From Patescibacteria group bacterium (GTDB taxonomy: Bacteria > Patescibacteriota > Patescibacteriia > UBA2591 > JAQUPP01), in the NCBI GenBank assembly GCA_028717225.1, contig JAQUOF010000004.1, positions 1 to 43,601 of the forward strand: 43,601 bases of DNA, in the 5' to 3' direction. Made by a program: the position numbers and the translations under genes. Positions 41,492-43,601 of this stretch are shown here, one piece after another; within the stretch, counting starts at the first letter, position 1, and the number at the start of each line of letters is the position of its first letter. Under the pieces are notes generated by a model. That model did no database searches, was not told the origin of the DNA, and was given only the letters and a program-made list of their open reading frames with translations.

Positions 41492-43597
41492 TTACTCTAT
41501 TTCCTCCTTCTTTTTATATACGTCTCTCGGCTTGGCGCCTTCACCCGGCCCGATTGTTTCTTCTTCCTCCAATAAATCCAATAACCTTGCCGCGCGGGCA
41601 TAACCGATTCTCAATCTTCTTTGTAAAAGTGAAGCAGAAGCTTTACCGGCCTGAATAACCACTTCTCTGGCATCTGACAGCATTTCATCTTCCACTAAAT
41701 CGCTTAAATTATTTCCCGATTCATTTTGTGGAGGCGCGACAATTTCGTCCTGATATTCCGGTTTGGCGACATTTCTTAAATATTCAACAATTCTTTTGAT
41801 TTCTTCATCTGAAACATAAGCACCTTGCAATCTTTTCGGTTTGGATAATTCCGATGAAATAAACAACATATCACCGCGGCCCAATAATTTTTCCGCGCCT
41901 GAAAAATCCAAAATCGTTCTTGAATCAGTCATCGAAGCCACTGAAAAAGCTATTCTGGAGGTAATATTGGCCTTGATCAAACCTGTGATAATATCCACTG
42001 ACGGGCGCTGGGTGGCCATTATTAAGTGAATTCCGGTCGCCCGAGCCATCTGTGACAGCCTGATAATACAAGCTTCAACTTCTTGCGGCGAAGTGATCAT
42101 TAAATCAGCCAATTCGTCAATTACCACCACGATAAACGGCATTTTAATTTTTGCGTCTTTATTGTAAGCGAAAATATCTCTTTTTTGAACCTGACTCATC
42201 ACTTCAAAACGGCGCTCCATTTCTTTAATTGACCATTTTAAAGCGTTAATAGTTTTATTAACATCAGTGATAACCGGCGTTAATAAATGAGGCAAGTCAT
42301 TATATAAAGTAAGCTCCACTCTCTTTGGATCAATGAAAATAAATTTCAAATCCTCGGGAGTATTTTGATAAATTAAATTTACGATGACTGAATTAAGCAT
42401 TACGGTTTTTCCGCTTCCGGTTGAACCGGCCACCAGCAAATGCGGCATTTTTCCCAAATCGCCAAACCATATATCGCCCGCCACGTCTTTGCCTATTGCC
42501 AGCGATAAATTAGTTTTATTTTTTCTGAATTCAGCGCTTTCAAAAACTTCTCTCAATCTGACAACTGCTTTTTGCTTATTCGGTATTTCAATTCCAACCA
42601 AAGATTGGCCCGGAATCGGCGCTTCAATTCTGATCGGATGAGCGGCCAAAGCCAAAGCCAAATCATTTTGCAAACCCGTAATTTGCGAAATTTTTACGCC
42701 ATCAGCCGGTTTCAAAGTATATTGAGTGACAGTCGGACCGGTTTTTACTTCTCCCATTTCCACCGGAATGCCGAAACTTTCCAAAGTTTTTTGAATAATC
42801 AATTTATTATTTTTTATATCCCCGGAATTCGGTTTTTCAGAGCTGGAATCCAATAAATCCAAAGGCAATTCAATCTTGGGGCGAATCTTCGTTGAGCCAA
42901 AACCGGCGATTCCTTTGGCCGATTTTAAACTGTCTTCCGTTTTTTCCAAAATTTTATCTTTTTCACTATCCGGTTTTAAAACTAATTTTTCTTTTTTGGC
43001 TAAAATCGCTTTCAAACTTTGAAAACCCGCCTGAGCAAGATTTTCTTTTTTTCTTTCCGCTTCCGCCTCCAATTCTTCTTTTGTTAATTTTTTCTTCAAA
43101 TTGGAAAAAGCGACAATTCCGCCAACCGCGAAAGCGCAAACAAAAATCACCCAACTCGCCCAAATTCCGAAGGTGTTAACAATCACATAACTTATTCCAT
43201 AACCGATATATCCGCCTCCTTTATATGCCGCAAGGGCCAATTTATTATCAACAAAATGAATGTGGAAAATGGCCGCCAACATCACAACCGAGAAAAACAA
43301 TCCGGCCAATCTTATCCCGAAAGGCCTTTTGGGATAAATCTCCTGAATTTTTTCATGATTAAGGCACATAATTGCGACAATCGCCAAAGCAACCGGAATT
43401 GTCCAACTCGCCCAGCCCAAAATAACTTTAAGGCCGACAGACAAGAGTTCGCCCGCCACTCCGGCTAATCCGCATAATCCCAATAATAAAATAATGGCCA
43501 AAGTAAACAAAACTATGGCCAAAACCAGCCGACGCGTCGGCGATAAAGATGAAAAATTAAGTTTTTCTTTTGATTTTTTCAGTTCTTTTTTCTTCAT
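41492..43597 (-). CDS. ftsK: DNA translocase FtsK/SpoIIIE
   Basis: FtsK pumps DNA at the septum and aids chromosome separation. The 701-residue protein has four N-terminal membrane helices (within about 24-165) and a short charged linker (about 170-240). The alpha/beta motor follows, with Walker A AGSTGSGKT (390-398), FIDPKRVELTLYNDLPHLLT, Walker B VVVIDELADLM (490-500) and LIMATQRPSVDIITGLIKANI. The C-terminal winged-helix gamma domain is at about 638-690 (AGKASASLLQRRLRIGYARA). The linker is short compared with E. coli FtsK, closer to SpoIIIE. The start ATG at 43597 is only four bases from the window edge, so upstream signals cannot be judged. Confidence 0.97.
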   Translation of the reverse strand: MKKKELKKSKEKLNFSSLSPTRRLVLAIVLFTLAIILLLGLCGLAGVAGELLSVGLKVILGWASWTIPVALAIVAIMCLNHEKIQEIYPKRPFGIRLAGLFFSVVMLAAIFHIHFVDNKLALAAYKGGGYIGYGISYVIVNTFGIWASWVIFVCAFAVGGIVAFSNLKKKLTKEELEAEAERKKENLAQAGFQSLKAILAKKEKLVLKPDSEKDKILEKTEDSLKSAKGIAGFGSTKIRPKIELPLDLLDSSSEKPNSGDIKNNKLIIQKTLESFGIPVEMGEVKTGPTVTQYTLKPADGVKISQITGLQNDLALALAAHPIRIEAPIPGQSLVGIEIPNKQKAVVRLREVFESAEFRKNKTNLSLAIGKDVAGDIWFGDLGKMPHLLVAGSTGSGKTVMLNSVIVNLIYQNTPEDLKFIFIDPKRVELTLYNDLPHLLTPVITDVNKTINALKWSIKEMERRFEVMSQVQKRDIFAYNKDAKIKMPFIVVVIDELADLMITSPQEVEACIIRLSQMARATGIHLIMATQRPSVDIITGLIKANITSRIAFSVASMTDSRTILDFSGAEKLLGRGDMLFISSELSKPKRLQGAYVSDEEIKRIVEYLRNVAKPEYQDEIVAPPQNESGNNLSDLVEDEMLSDAREVVIQAGKASASLLQRRLRIGYARAARLLDLLEEEETIGPGEGAKPRDVYKKKEEIE

Positions 43598-43601
43598 ATT
43601 A

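Noticed and set aside
41486-41515. AAGGAGG as a ribosome binding site for the RodZ-like gene
   Set aside because: It lies about 17 bases before the ATG, too far, and is explained by the lysine/glutamate codons at the ftsK C-terminus.
42572-43179. Plus-strand open frames of 70-95 codons opposite ftsK (and similar ones opposite gpmI, wbpE and others)
   Set aside because: They are antisense shadows of strongly conserved genes, with low-complexity composition and no recognisable domain.
1-43601. Alternative genetic code with TGA as Gly or Trp, as in some CPR groups
   Set aside because: Trp is encoded by TGG, and TGA is used as a stop, for example at 18333-18335 where the next gene starts in an ATGA overlap.

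Overview
The window looks like a chromosomal segment from a low-GC bacterium of the Patescibacteria/CPR type, most like Parcubacteria. This rests on gene content and style (inference, no database search). Genes are densely packed. Most starts sit in A/T-rich context with no convincing Shine-Dalgarno. An O-antigen ligase-TPR fusion is present, and so are short word-like repeats that fill intergenic gaps and loops of conserved enzymes. TGG is used for Trp and TGA as a stop, so the code appears standard. I saw no tRNA, rRNA, CRISPR array, transposase or integrase, and no gene-free gap exceeds 300 bases.

Region 1 (1-8700, minus strand) is a housekeeping operon read pgk > eno > gpmI > gpmI > hpf > secA. 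It covers lower glycolysis, with two diverged tandem copies of cofactor-independent phosphoglycerate mutase, then a ribosome hibernation factor and the 5' part of secA, which runs off the window. A promoter just upstream of pgk and a GAAA-loop terminator in front of it define the operon start.

Region 2 (8753-38558) is a surface-polysaccharide locus of about 30 kb. Two minus-strand genes (a Wzx-like flippase and an O-antigen ligase/polymerase with TPR tail) diverge from a 24-gene plus-strand array across a 249-base spacer with two promoters and an inverted repeat. The array encodes a complete WbpA-B-E-D-I-type route to UDP-ManNAc3NAcA, six SAM methyltransferases, an ATP-grasp ligase, a PaaK/CapK-like adenylating enzyme, a deacetylase-like protein and an asparagine-synthase-type amidotransferase. 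It also encodes a Wzy-like polymerase, two glycosyltransferases, a PglC/WcaJ-like initiating transferase, an aldo/keto reductase, a split transketolase, a WbpM/CapD-like dehydratase and a Wzz-like chain-length protein. Together they suggest a Wzx/Wzy-type glycan built on a diacetamido uronic acid, probably amidated and heavily methylated.

Region 3 (38696-43597, minus strand) returns to housekeeping: ftsK > RodZ-like > gmd > recA. It converges on the glycan operon at a strong bidirectional terminator nested inside a 21-bp perfect inverted repeat.

The most unusual signal is a set of related low-complexity word repeats. They occupy the gaps of regions 1 and 3 and also appear in frame inside pgk, eno, the ligase-TPR gene and the 3' end of one gpmI. 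They are nearly absent from the interior of the glycan array, which suggests that array has a different history.
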